Shown in pieces: positions 11,539 through 24,117 of a stretch of 64,000 nt of DNA. Within the stretch, counting starts at the first letter, position 1; each line of letters opens with the position of its first letter. Source of the DNA: Boletus sp. NGJ (taxonomy: Eukaryota > Basidiomycota > Agaricomycetes > Boletales > Boletaceae); NCBI GenBank assembly GCA_019096195.1, contig JAGTXK010000243.1, positions 62,001 to 126,000 of the forward strand, given 5' to 3'. The notes beneath the pieces are model-generated. The model did no database searches. It was given only the letters and a program-made list of their open reading frames with translations, and was not told where the DNA came from. The translations under genes and the position numbers were made by a program.

Positions 11539-14500
11539 ATGGGTGAGTTCATGTCCACAAGGCGTTTCAGAACGGTTTCTTACGTTCATCCCTCTGCAAG
11601 GTATTCCAAAGGTGCGTAATGGTCACAATGGTTGTTACGGGCAATAATCTTTGTATGACCTCTAGTTCTTCCGCTATATTTCGTGAGTTGTCATTTTTTT
11701 GGTGAGACGCGAATCGCATGGTCTGAAGGGATACACAGTGAGCGGTACCCATTAACATCTCAACTCATTCAGGAGAACAAGATTCCAGAATTCGGTGATG
11801 GAATTCGAGCCATTCCACAATTCCATGTCTCGCTAACTCGTTGCCCAGATAACTTGTACCTCGACTTCAATGGGATCATACACAACTGTATGAGCTGCTG
11901 CACTCAGTCAACAGTTTACCATCTTAATCTCCGTCCACAGGCTCGCATCCCAATGACGACGATGCGCATTTTCGACTATCCGAGGAACAAATATTCACAT
12001 CCATATTTGCATACGTGGACCTCTTATTCGGGAAGATTAAACCAAAGAAGCTTTTTTTCATGGCTGTGGATGGTGTTGCCCCGCGAGCCAAGATGAATCA
12101 ACAACGTAGTCGTCGTTTCCGCACGGCGAAAGAAGCGAAAGAAGTTCGTGAGAAAGCGATGGCCAAGGGAGAGAAGCTCCCTGCTGAGAAAGCGTTTGAC
12201 AGTAATTGTATCACACCAGGTGCGTGACCCATGATATCATGCCTCAATCCCTCCCAATGTTTCTCAGGAACCGTCTTCATGGCGAAGCTGTCGGAGCAAC
12301 TGAGATACTTCATAAACAAGAAGATAACTGAAGATGCGAATTGGAGGGATATCCAGGTCGTGCTTTCAGGTCACGAGGTCCCTGGGGAAGGGGAGCACAA
12401 GATCATGGAGTATATCCGGCTATCGCGTGCACAACCGGACTACAATCCAAACGTCCGACATTGTTTATATGGTCTGGACGCTGACCTGATCATGCTGGGT
12501 TTGCTTAGTCACGACCCACACTTTTGCCTCCTTCGCGAAGAGGTCAAGTTTGGACCGTCTGCTAAAAGAAAAGGGAGTGGAAAGTACGTCGTTCTTCGAT
12601 TTCTGTCGTTCTCTTCTTACCATATGCACAGTTTAGAGTCACAGAACTTCTATCTTCTACATCTTTCCTTGATGCGCGAATACCTGAACCTAGAATTCCG
12701 CGAGATTGAACCCGTTCTGCCGTTCGACTATAGTCTAGAACGTGTTATAGACGACTTCATTCTTCTCGCCGTATTCGTCGGGAATGATTTCTTACCCAAC
12801 CTTCCCGATCTACATATCCACGAGAATGGCCTGGAAAGACTATTTGATGTGTATAAGAAGGTTCTGCCTTCACTCGGTGGGCTTAATCCTGTTTCCTGTA
12901 TCATCTTTGCTCATTTCATATTTCTCAGATGGCTATATCAACGAGAGCGGCACGATCAGGATGAAGCGTCTTCAGGTGGTGCTTGAGGAGATGAGGATCT
13001 GGGAGCGCGAGATTTTCGAGAAAGAATACGCCGACGCTAACTGGTTCAAGGGTAAACAGAGCAAACATGGGCACGAGATGGAGATGGCGCGCAAGCGCAC
13101 TGGTCTTGGTTGGTTGTTCTCCTAACCTGCCCCATCGGAACTAATGACAGTCATTTTTTTGTATCAGTTTTAACACGAGCACAGCGAGAAATATTTGACA
13201 AGGTGGAGAAGTTTGTGACGGATAACCGAGGGAAACGGCCGAGCATCAATACATCACTCACCATGCCGAACACCTTCCCTTCCCGAGATCGCAATTTTAT
13301 TTCGACTCTCGGCACCGACTTGCATCTGTCCGTTACATGGGATGAATATGATGAGGAGGACCAGAATCTCGTTACGTGGCGACTCCCAGGTTCGACGGAA
13401 GAGCCCATACCTGAGCCTGGATCTGAACCCGATGGAGGCGAAGACGATGAACAGTGGGAGGATGTTTCTGACGATGATGATGAGGAGAGTCGGTTAGCTA
13501 TCGATCGTGTGTTGAAGAAGTATGAGAAGGCCCCCGTCAAGGATGATGACGAAGGTGGGGGATTTGATGCGCGATACGAGAAATCCGTTAATGATAAGAT
13601 GGACGAGTGGAAGCGCGTGTATTACAAGGTGGGTCGTGCGGACGCGCGCAGGTTGTTATAGCTCACCATTGTTCTGTGAATAGGGGAAGCTGGATATATC
13701 GTATGACAATCCGGAGCAAATGAGAACCTTGATATCCACGTATGCTGAAGGCTTGCAGTGGGTAATGCATTATTACTACAGTGGCGTTGCTTCTTGGGGT
13801 TGGTTCTACAACTACCATTATGCCCCTCGCATTTCAGGTATACCCTCTATTGACTCTCACCAGTACAATAACTTATTTATCTCGAAAGATCTGCTAGGTT
13901 TGGAGGATATGGCGTTCGAGTTCGACCTTGGGAAACCCTTCCGTCCATTTGAGCAGTTAATGGGCGTCTTACCCTCGGCAAGCAAGGATCTCATACCGCT
14001 TGCATATCAGGTATTATGCGTCTCGGTTGTAGTGGCGACTATTCTCACAACCGTATCTTAGGATTTAATGTACGATCCGAGCTCTCTCATCCTGAATTTT
14101 TATCCCCTGGAGTTTGAGCAAGATCTAAATGGGAAGAAGCAAGAGTGGGAAGCTGTTGTCAAAATCCCCTTTATCGATGAAGATAGGTTGCTCAGAGCCA
14201 TGGCATGTGCGTCCTTTCTCTTTTTATCTGCGGACGTCCGTCTCAGTTCCGCCATTTCTAGCTCGCGAACAACGCCTGAGTGCCGAGGAGAAACGACGCA
14301 ATACCTTCGGAACCAGCACCAAATTCTCGTTCAGCCCTGAAGAGCCCACTGTATACCCGTCCTCTCTACCAAACTTCTTCCCCCCTATTTATCGCTGCAC
14401 CTGTGTGATGGAGCCTTTCGACCTTCCTACACTTGATGGCCTTCATCTCGTCCCTGGTTTATGCGATGGCGTTTTTCTCGGTGCAGAAGCACTCGCTGGA

Positions 14501-16965
14501 TTCCCATCTCTCGACACGCTACCATACACCGCTTCGTTAGGACCCCATGGCGTGACCGTTCATGGATCAGAGAGCCGTAATAAGTCGATGATAGTGCACA
14601 TCCAGAACCCGCACGAGAATCGCAAATCGGAGGAAATTACCAAGGAAATGGTGGGAAAACGTATTTTTGTCGGCTGGCCTTTCCTGCAAGAAGGACGCGT
14701 TGTTGCTGTTTCGGATTCGTTGTTCAAATACGAGGAGGTGGTGATTATACCAGGGAGTGCGCCAAAGATCATCGCAAACCCACATTCACCGCAAGGTCTT
14801 AGCCATTGGAAGATGAAGGCGGAGCGGATTGAGCAGATGTATTCGAAAAAGTGTGGAGTTATCACTGGCGATGTAGTCGTGCTCGTTCATGTACAACCCT
14901 TGAAAGGTGAGCATCCTCTATATGGACTCGATTACGACCCTCATTTGCACAACAGGCATGAAACGCCTAGAGACAGGAGCCTTCGTCAAGGACTATGAAG
15001 GTCCAGACAAGGAGATCGAGCAGGCAGTTCAAATGGTGATCTCGCAAGTGGCCTCTGAAGATCCGCGTTTCCTCGAGAAGGACCCACCACCGTTGTCCGA
15101 GGAGTTCCCAGACGGCTGCAAGATTTTCTTCCTTGGGGAACACGCATATGGTGTCGCAGCACAAGTGGCAAGCACTACCAACGAGACTCTATCTGTCATT
15201 CTTGCTGTACGCGACAATGCATCATCGTTCAGTTTTTTTGACTTAACAGACCGCAACCAGTTTTTCCCTTCGGATAAAACGGAGAACGACAATTTCAAAG
15301 CGATTGTGCAGAATCGCGTTTCTCAGCAATACTATCCCTCCTTCAAAGCTGCCAACATGCTCCGTATTTCCGGTCGAGCTCTGTCCAAGATTACGTCTAG
15401 TTTCATGGTGTTAACTTCCGACTCTTCGAAGAACAACTTGGGCCTCAGTCTCAAGTTTGAGGCGAAGAGCTTGAAGGTCATTGACTATTCTCGGAAGGAG
15501 GGACGACACTGGGAGTTCAGTGAAAGAACAATTGATTTGATTCGAGAGTACAAGGTGATACCTCCATACCAAGATTCAATCTGCTTTACTCACTGCGTAC
15601 GTTCGTAGGAGAAATTCCCTGAGGTATTCAGAGTGCTTGATTATAACGGAGACGGTAAATATCCTTTCTCAACTCACCTCTCATTGTGCACCAACTGAGG
15701 CGCCCTTCAGATATGACTCGCGCATCTGACATTTTCACCGAAAACGCCGACGGTCGCGTCAAGGAGGTCAAAACCTGGCTTAAATCGAAGGGCGTCCGCG
15801 AATTCGAGCCAGTCTCTCTCTTTTCTGATCAACTCACGAAAGAAACTGTGGGCGAAATTGAAACGTACGCAGACGGCATCAACCAGAACAAATCGTCGGC
15901 AGCGATCAAAAAAGCAATGGTCAAGAACATTCCACGACATGCTGTCCTCAAACCTGCGCATGCCATCTACAGGCTACAGAATCAACACTTTGCACTCGGC
16001 GATCGCGTGACGATGGTGCAGGATTCCGGAGGAGTACCGTTGTCCGTGAAAGGTGTCGTCATCGGACTCAGCTCGAAATCAATGGACGTTGTCTGGGACG
16101 TTCCTTTTATGGCGGGAGTCACACTCGGCGATAGGTACTTGGGCAGTTATTGCCACATTTTGACCGCGAACCAGTTCCTTACCGAATACTTCACTAGATG
16201 CTCTCAGTACCGCGGATCGACGGTGCACTTCAATTCGTGTTTGAACTTGAGTAATCCACAGTTCATCGCTTCGACGCATCCTGCGTCGGCACCCCCACCG
16301 CGTCCGAACGTGCCCTTCAAACCTCGTGCTGGGCCATACCCTGCTATCCGGCCGCCTCCTGGACAGCCAGCCGCAGCTGGGTTCCGACCAGCTCCCCAAA
16401 GGCACGCATACATTGATTCCATATGTGGAGTATATTGCGATGCTAACTACGGCGTAGGCAATCATCTGCACCTGTCGCTATTATGGCGAACCCCAACCGA
16501 GGACGCAACACTAGCTTCGCGAACGGACCCCAACCAAAGGGGTCATACGCAACAGTAGGAGGCACATCGGTACCCACAGGGCCGTCAGCAGCGTCAGTGT
16601 CGAACCACGTGCCCGGTGGATATGGAAACCGAGGGGACTCCAACCATGGACGGGAAAGAGGACTACCGAATGGTCACGGCGCAGCAGGCGTCCGGAGCCA
16701 GTCCTCCCCCGAGCATAGCCAGCGTGATGCATCAGGTTCGGGCACCCACAATCAAGATGGAGATCACCACAATCCGTCTGTTCGTGGTCGTGGATCATCT
16801 ATTCGAGGAGGGTATTCCCATTCGCCAAGAGGAAGTTTCAATAATACGCGAGGGAGAGGAGGGTTCGTTCCCGCATCCGATCGTGGAGGACGCGGACGCG
16901 GAGGATTTAGGGGACGTGGGAGGGGAGGTCCTGGGGGTCCTCATGTTGCTGTGCCATCGTCGTAG
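11539..16965 (+). CDS. XRN1: 5'-3' exoribonuclease 1 (cytoplasmic mRNA decay)
   Basis: Degrades decapped mRNA from the 5' end in the cytoplasm. Twenty exons close to 1466 residues: 11539-11542, 11601-11611, 11666-11682, 11739-11794, 11849-11887, 11941-12219, 12268-12583, 12632-12876, 12929-13108, 13168-13628, 13684-13837, 13889-14010, 14062-14206, 14262-14906, 14956-15206, 15261-15554, 15609-15654, 15711-16134, 16198-16401, 16458-16965. The catalytic N-terminus reads MGIPKFFRYISERYPL across the first four exons and shows the acidic metal ligands in NLYLDFNGIIHNC, GHEVPGEGEHKIMEYIR, YGLDADLIMLGL and VGNDFLPNLPDL. The Xrn1 helical and D1-D3/SH3-like regions follow. The C-terminus is Gly/Arg-rich (RGG repeats, residues ~1390-1460), likely RNA-binding. 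Intron 19 (16402-16457) is a GC-AG intron. The first coding exon supplies only ATGG. Length matches Xrn1, not the nuclear Rat1 (about 1000 residues). Confidence 0.95.
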
Positions 16966-17477
16966 TGTAGCGATGGGTTGGTTTGAGGATGTCCGTTGTC
17001 TGTAGCCATATTTGTTACCTACGTACTACTGTTGTAGGACCGCTACTGCTGCGGTTGGTAGACCGCCTTCTGGGTCATCTGCGTCGGACCTCGTCCTCGC
17101 GAGATAAGGATAAGCTACATCAGAACACCCAGCCTCCGAACGCGACGCCAGACGGAAACGGAATTGCGTGGAGGAACATCTCGAAGACTTGGTGGGACCG
17201 AACGAAGGCCTATCTCCGGATAGTTTTGCAACAGCTCTAATCAACGATGCACGATTCCAACTCCCGTGTGTGTAAGATTTGATGAAGGACGGATGAGTGA
17301 ATATTCTAGCGAGCTCGATCATCAGGACTCGAGTTATGCATGTGTCCCATCTTCTGTACGTGAGCTACCACACACCATCCATGAGGGTATCCTGAACGCA
17401 ATGATAGCGTCGCCTGGTCCTCGCTGATGTGGCACTGTGAGCGTAAGAATGTAAGCTAAAAGAAATGACGCGCACCG
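16966..17477. other. Convergent intergenic region XRN1 / WD40 gene
   Basis: About 510 bases between two 3' ends; no supported gene or repeat. Confidence 0.4.
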
Positions 17478-19638
17478 TTAGTACATGGACCCTCCCGGCC
17501 GAGGATTGAGATGGATTATTCCCTTGTTGCGCCTAACAAAATGTGAGTTGTCGTGACGAGTTCTACCGTTGACAAGAAAAAAACGGACTGAGCCGACTTC
17601 GTTCGGATCTTTGGGAACGGCAGCCTCGGCGGATGATTTATCCTGTAAAGTGTGATGAGTCCCTGCACACAAAATCGAGGCACAACAAACCTTTCGTCTT
17701 GCCCCTCTCGGGGCCGATCGCTGAAATAGTGTTAGCACGCTACATCCGACCGTCTATCACGGAACAATACTCACTGTCTTAGGTCGAGATGCAGCCATCC
17801 ACGAAGGTCCCTTTGTGGCATTGACATTTGCTGGCGAGTGGGAAGGAAATTGGGGATCAGCGGGCTCGTGCGACTTTCCGGAAGGTCGACGAGGCTTGGG
17901 TGGAGTGGGGTCCCTATTACTCCTCTCTAGCCGCTTTCTAAATATGGAGCGGCGCTGGGGTGACTCGACAGTGTCGGGATTTTCCTCTGCATGTGCCTCT
18001 GCAGGGGATGTCACTCGTGGAAAATCAGATGATTGTGATATGGGATGAGATGAGCCAACTGGTGGCATCTCATCCTCCCGGCCATCAGCAGAAGGTGCCA
18101 GGGACCCTGACTTCAGCCGTGTCAACACGGAAGCAAGAGGAGACTAAAGTTATCACCAACCTCCGAGTCGTCGTAGTCGAATTGAGCGGGCGTCGACGAC
18201 AATGAGCGCTAGTGCTATTGTGAGTGCTCAGTTCAAGAGGGAAGCAAATTAACTGGTACCTCGAGGAGATCATCCTCATCTCCGACGCTGTGTCCCCCAG
18301 ATTTCAGTGGATCGGATATCCCGGGATCTTCCTGGTGTGCATACACAATGGAGTCGGTGTACCACTTTTGGTGACGGAATGACGAGATCCTACTGGGGTG
18401 GAGCTTACAGATACTTTGTGATCGCGGTCAGCTGACTCGGATGTCGTTGGCTGCTCATCTGGTTGAACTTCATCACGAGTAGAAACCTACATATGGGAGA
18501 TGGAACAGGGCTTATTCGACATGCAAGGAGTTTAAAGGCACAAATACTTACATTGAACGGACCATACCACTCTGGGAGAATTTTGCCGAGATCACGAATG
18601 TTGATTTTTCCATCAATTTGTCCAGTCACAAGGTAGCTACTGTCTGGTGATATGGCAACTGACCATATCCACTCACCATCCTCAATGACAGGACAAATGT
18701 GGGCCAGTGTTAATGTGTCCAGGAGCAAGATGGAATGGCTTGCAAAGGTAGCAATGAATTTGCCATTGGCTGCTTGGGCGATAGAGTGAACATTGTTGTC
18801 ATGGTCATGAAGAATTTTTGATTTGGTGCATTGAATCCCAGTGGAGGTTTCAAATGCCTTGATTTTGTTCTCGCTGGACGCAGCAAAAACTCGCTGACCG
18901 TTGTTTGACCACGCAAGCGGAGTGATCCGCCCCATTCAGATATGTTGGCGTTGATGGTGACGAGCTTGTCCCCGGTGTGACTGTCGAAAATCTGGACAGA
19001 CTGCCAGCGGCAGGCAGTAGCGATTTGGTCGCCACTCGGAGAGAATTGGACTCCATTGATGCCAGTTTCGTCAGGATGGAGTGGGCCAACGAGTCGCTGC
19101 CCGCTTGTGATACTCCAAATGTTCACTTCCGCGTAAGTCACAGTGGCAAACCTGGCTGAATCAGGGGAGACGTCCACCGCACACACCATGTTTTCGCCCT
19201 CCACATTGATCACCTTTTCTCCCATCTCCCCGTCCCACACGCTTGCCCCCTTTTCAGTCCTGCAAACTATCCATTTGTGATCCCTTGACACAGAAATGGC
19301 GATGGTCATTCCCGCTTGCTCTCCGACATCTTCACCGTCTGAAAGTCGCCATCGTCGAATCCCTTTGTCATTCCCGCCCAAAACATGCTTTCCGTCGGAG
19401 TGGAACGCAACTGTGTTTACATAGGTACTGGTCGCCGTAGACTCAAGTACTAATGTTGGGTCTTACCGAATTGTCAGAATTGCACAATCACCACTCAGAG
19501 CAGCTACACACCAGTATTCGTCGACGACATCCTCACGTGCAATATGGTACACAGTCGTGGGGTTCGTAGAGTAAAAAAACGAGGGGTTTCGGTTTACTGA
19601 TGCCAGCAAGAAACACGTTTCCGTATTCTCAATATGGT
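17478..19638 (-). CDS. WD40-repeat protein with disordered C-terminus
   Basis: A beta-propeller scaffold protein of the type abundant in mushrooms. On the minus strand I read WD40 blades with FHSDGKHVLGGNDKGIRRW, MVCAVDVSPDSARFATVTY, GVQFSPSGDQIATACRW, WSNNGQRVFAASSENKIKAF and VAISPDSSYLVTGQIDGKI. Then follow several short exons encoding an acidic, Ser/Pro-rich tail and a basic C-terminal exon ending NPRPGGSMY (stop at 17478). About nine exons are visible; the 5' end is open, because the most upstream exon (from 19638) begins at an acceptor and its partner was not found. Between the third and fourth recognisable blades, near 18930-18940, the frame changes with no room for an intron: one base seems missing in the codons for WGG-ITPL. 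That is a sequencing error or a decaying copy. The partner domain (such as NACHT in some relatives) is not seen. Confidence 0.7.
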
Positions 19639-21650
19639 CTGTTCACAGCGGTGCCTCGTGTCTTTAGCGCTTATTCTCGCTTGGGTTTCAGCTAAGTTTA
19701 GTACATGGCCTCGTTGCCACGGCCAAGCGAGTTTTTAACATCGCCGAAACTTGCCCTCCTTGCCACATGCTAGTAGTCCTGTCCCGGCATTGCGAATGTT
19801 CGTCATATCTCGACTGCAGCGACGAAGCCAACACGCACAAAATCTAATATGTTCCCGTAAATGGCGCAGTCACTGGCAAATTCCACTCGAACGTACGCGT
19901 GCGTGGGCAGGCTGATCTCGTGCTTCTTACATGTCTCCGGAGCTCGAATTGACGCTAGCAATGCCCTCGGACGATCAATAGCGCGTTCCTTCAGCGTTCA
20001 AGAAAGCACAATATCGCACCCGCGCAAAGTTACCGTTCCTTCATTCCGCCCCCCATTTGCTGTGGATACCATCTGCGTAGAGGGCAATGCAGGAAACATG
20101 CATCCATCGTTTCCGTCGCCTCGGCCACTGACCACCTACAGTCGAACAAGGATTGCTCCTGTTGCACCGATACCAAGCCTTCGGTCCAATTCTTTCTATT
20201 GGTGGACGATTCCGAGTTTTGGGAGGGCGACGATGTTGATAGCGATGGCAAACCCGTCCCCCGGTCGGAAATGGACAATAACACGCCACGTCAATGGCAC
20301 TCGCGCACGTTCCAATGACGGGCATGCCTCTTTATCTATCTGGCTGTTGGCCTATCTTGCGGGATCAGAACTCAGTCCAGGACTTTAATTCGAACCGCAG
20401 GAACGCGACTTTGAGAAGGACTCACCGCTTTTTATTCCTGCGGTGTCCGCGCTCTCTTTCTCGGTTTCTCCCCATATCCCCATCTGCGAGCAAGCAGGTT
20501 ACCATGGCAGTCAACAAGTCTGCATCTATAGTGCCGGATCATTGAGATCCCGCAGTGGGGTGCCCGCCAAGGGACCTCACTACGATCAGGATCGCATGAA
20601 GGCTATTCGGTTGGATTGTAACCCCCGTCAAACAGCTGGTAGGGTCTCATCTCCACTCTCACCCCCGCTTCCGCACCTCGTCCTCGATGTCATCCATGTT
20701 CAGGAACTGGGACCCCTCTGGACTCATACTCTTCAAGACTCCCTACATCGCATCCACGCTCATCTCCAGATCTGGCTTGACCTCCATCCCTCCGAGACCA
20801 TCACCACGTCTCTGCCTCTTCCTTCTCGCCTTCCACATCCGCGTCTTCGTCCTCGGTACCCCGTTCCAAAGGTGATTCTCCCCTCTGTCTCGTCTCCTAC
20901 TTAGGACGCCATCTCTCCCTCACTTCATCGTCCGAGAAAAAAACGCATCAGACCCCGACCGACGTCGCTTGTTCTGTTGCTGGAGCCACACCTCCCTGGA
21001 CACGCTCAGCGGGGCATTCGTGCGCGGACAGTGGACGCAGGTCACTCTTTCTCGTCTTTACTCGCTCGCATCCTCTTTATTCTCGTGGACTCGTGAAGTG
21101 TACATTCTTGCCACGGCGACGCTTACCACAGCCATTCGTTTAATAATGCTACTTTCCCAAATTTCTCGTGGCATTTGTTTTATACCCCTTGGTTTTACGT
21201 TGTCAGTGGCGGTAAAGTTACCAAAGTACAGGTTACACTTGGCTGCGCTGTTCAATGCAACTGAAGTCACTGTAGCAAGTGAGTTGGCGGTGAGCACCAT
21301 CTTTCGTTGGATCTTTTCCAATCCGAGTCAGAGGGGAACATTGACCTGTAGGTAAGAGGTTTGACACGCGTTTTCACTTCCGAGTCGCCGCCGCCTGGAC
21401 TTATATGTTGTTCCCACAGCGACGCTGTAATAACCGATTCGTCGTTTGCCCAACGTCAGTTGTCGCCCTCACGAGAGAACTGTAAACAGTATCACGATGA
21501 TGGAGGGCCCGGGCTTGTCTGAGAATTGGTACTAGTAGTAGGATGTGGCTACCATCGTTGCTTTCTGCTTATCTGCCTGGCCACGACTCCGCTCCGAGTC
21601 GAGGCAGAAAACCTCCGGCTGAGTCACCGTAAGTCCGGGACTCCATACCC
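19639..21650. other. Long region with no supported gene between WD40 gene and GAL1
   Basis: About 2 kb. Longish open frames exist on both strands (19861-20388 plus, 20443-20904 plus, 20969-21355 plus), but none carries a recognised motif and their splice context is poor. It contains the promoter of GAL1 and the missing 5' part of the WD40 gene. A stretch coding NWDPSGLILFKTPYIAS at about 20699 looks slightly protein-like but I cannot extend it. Confidence 0.35.
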
Positions 21651-23880
21651 ATGGCTGCCACTTACCCCATTCCCGTGTATACAAATCTCGAGGATGTATA
21701 CCAGAATCTTGGTACCTCTTTGAAACACGCGTAGGTTACCGGTTAGTCTCCACTGTCAAGTGCCGAAGTTTGACGAGTCGTCAGCGAACGCTGGGATAAC
21801 CTTGCTCGAGAGTTCAAAACCAAGTTCGGACGAACACCGGCTTATATCGCGCGTGCGCCAGGCCGTATCAAGTGAGTGGCTGCTCTGGCCCTCCAGCCTT
21901 TCTGCCAGTGATTTACTACTCACGCCCACCTTCCTAGCCTTATAGGTAGGCTTCTATTCGCTGAGTTATACCATCCCGCCGATGTCGTTCGTATGACTTA
22001 CAAGGTGAACACATCGACTATTCCCTGTTTGGTGTCTTTCCCACTGCGATCGAACATGATATCTTGATTGCATGTGCGCCGAGGACACCTGCCAACGTGA
22101 ACGACTACACACCCGGGCATGTCGTCGCGGAGAATCTGCAACGCAAGTACCCACGCCAGGTCTTTATGCCGACACGTAAACTCTCGGTGGGGCCATTGCC
22201 ACGCAAGGAAGCGGATGTGCCAGCTGACGCCGTCCACATTGACACATGGCATCTCGACATCCACACGACCCCGCTAGGATGGGAGGGTTACGTGAAAGCT
22301 GGATACTATGTGCGTCGCATCGCCCCTCCTTTTTGTGCTCCTGTCCGCATGTTGGAGATGATATGACCTGTTTCAGGGAGTTTTGAACCACTACTTTAAC
22401 CCTGAGTTGAACGGTCCCGACTCGTCGCCTGTCCCTGTGGATTTGCTTGTGACGGGCGCTGTCCCAGCTGGCTCCGGTCTATCGTCGAGTGCAGCGATGG
22501 TCGTCTCGTCTACGCTGGCATTTCTGGCAGTCAACGGGATTCTTGAAGATCCGACCATCGCGCCGACCAAAGGCACTCTCGTAGAGATGGCCGTCGAGAA
22601 CGAGAAACGTGTCGGTGCGTGCGCTTCGTTCATCTCCATCGATCATGTGCTCAACTCTGACAATGTAATGAAGGAGTCAACAGTGGAGGGTCCGTAGCAC
22701 GCTCTTCTACGCTCTTTCACCCTCATTCCATGCTAATGCTGTTCCTCATCTCAGAATGGATCAAGCAGCGTCCGTCATCTCACTTGCAGGCTCTGCGCTC
22801 TACATTTCCTTCTTCCCTAAACTCAGCGCCGAAACGATTCTTCTCCCTGGCCCTCGGCCAAGCTATCCTTCTCTTCCGTCCGCGACGTTGGTCTGTGCGA
22901 ACTCGCTCGTCGTATCGGATAAGGCAGTACATGCCAAGTACCAGTACAACCTCCGCGTCGTTGAATCGCTCGGTGCCGCACGCGTGCTTGCGGTTCATCT
23001 GGGCGTGAAAGTGGGTCCGAGAGAGCGAATCACACTGAGACAGGTCATGGCCAGATTCATAGGCGAGCCAGAGGATCAGACGGAGGAGAACGTGGACATG
23101 GTCAGGGAGGGATTAGAGAGGATGGTGCAGGCGGTCGAATGTTTGAAGCCAGAAGGCGCAGGAGACGGAGATCAACTCGGAGTGACGCTGGAGACAATGA
23201 TCGAGTGGTCGGGTATGGGTGAAATTCTGTTCAAGGACGTATATCTCTCGTGGGTTGAAGGTGGGCGGGTCTCTTCGAGTTTAGGTGCGATGCGAGTCCT
23301 AACCGCCCGCAGTCGAGACCGCGTACTTCCAATTATACAAGCGGGCAAAGCATTGCTATTCCGAAGCGTTGCGCGTACTCCAATTCCGCAATGTCTGTCT
23401 GACTGCGGAGAGATTGCCTGCGGCTTATCAAGGCACCTCCGTGTTCGAAGTACTTGGAAAGCTGATGAATGAATCTCAAGAGAGCTGTTCGAAGCTTTAC
23501 GAATGCACCTGCCCGGAAGTCGACGAGCTCGCCCAGCTCGCCCTCGCGGCTGGGGCCTACGGGAGCCGTGTCACAGGTCTGATCACATTCTCTTATCAAT
23601 GCCCACGAAAACGTCCCTGATAAGCTTCACTGACAACAGGAGCGGGGTGGGGAGGGTGTACCGTGTCGTTAGTGAACGAAGCTCAGGTCGACGCCTTCAT
23701 TTCCAAGATCAAGGCGAGCTACAGTCCGTATCGGGATCTCGAAGGAGAGGCGCTGCAAGAGGTTATTTTTGCGACGAAACCAAGCAGCGGTGTGTGTGGT
23801 ACGTCGATCCGTTGATCCGTTTCATTTTCCTCCGCAGGACTGATAAGCTCCCTGTCGTAGTATACAAGTTTACAGAATGA
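21651..23880 (+). CDS. GAL1: Galactokinase
   Basis: Phosphorylates galactose to galactose-1-phosphate in the cytosol, the committing step of the Leloir pathway (GHMP kinase family). Ten exons close to 560 residues: 21651-21730, 21785-21871, 21938-21945, 22005-22309, 22377-22614, 22674-22689, 22755-23260, 23313-23576, 23640-23798, 23861-23880. The galactokinase signature GRINLIGEHIDYS is assembled over three exons, one of only 8 nt. The ATP-binding motif II is PAGSGLSSSAAMV, motif III is GAGWGGCTVSLV, and the active-site region reads VNSGGMDQAASVISLAG across a 16-nt exon. Length is slightly above the usual 500-530 residues because of a loop (LEDPTIAPTKG and the PEGAGDGDQ region). The next gene, in the same orientation, is a galactose mutarotase. 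A partial copy of this gene lies inverted at 27163-27488. Confidence 0.95.
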
Positions 23881-24117
23881 CGGCGTCAAAACCTCCGATG
23901 ATGCCAAGTTGTTATTGACGGTGAGATAAGTATTTGAATTGGGACATTGTATCCTTTGGTACCGCGGAAAGCTTCGGAAAAGGATAAGATAAGATAACTG
24001 TACTCGTCACGCGATAAGTAACTTAGGAAAGGCGAGTTTCCCTGAGTATAACAATGACTCGGAGGCGCCCCTCGAGTTCATCTACCGCCACGAACTCCCC
24101 AGCGCTAGATATAAGCC

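Noticed and set aside
19861-20388. 175-codon plus-strand ORF upstream of GAL1
   Set aside because: Composition is basic and patternless, no domain, no fitting splice sites; likely chance in GC-rich DNA.
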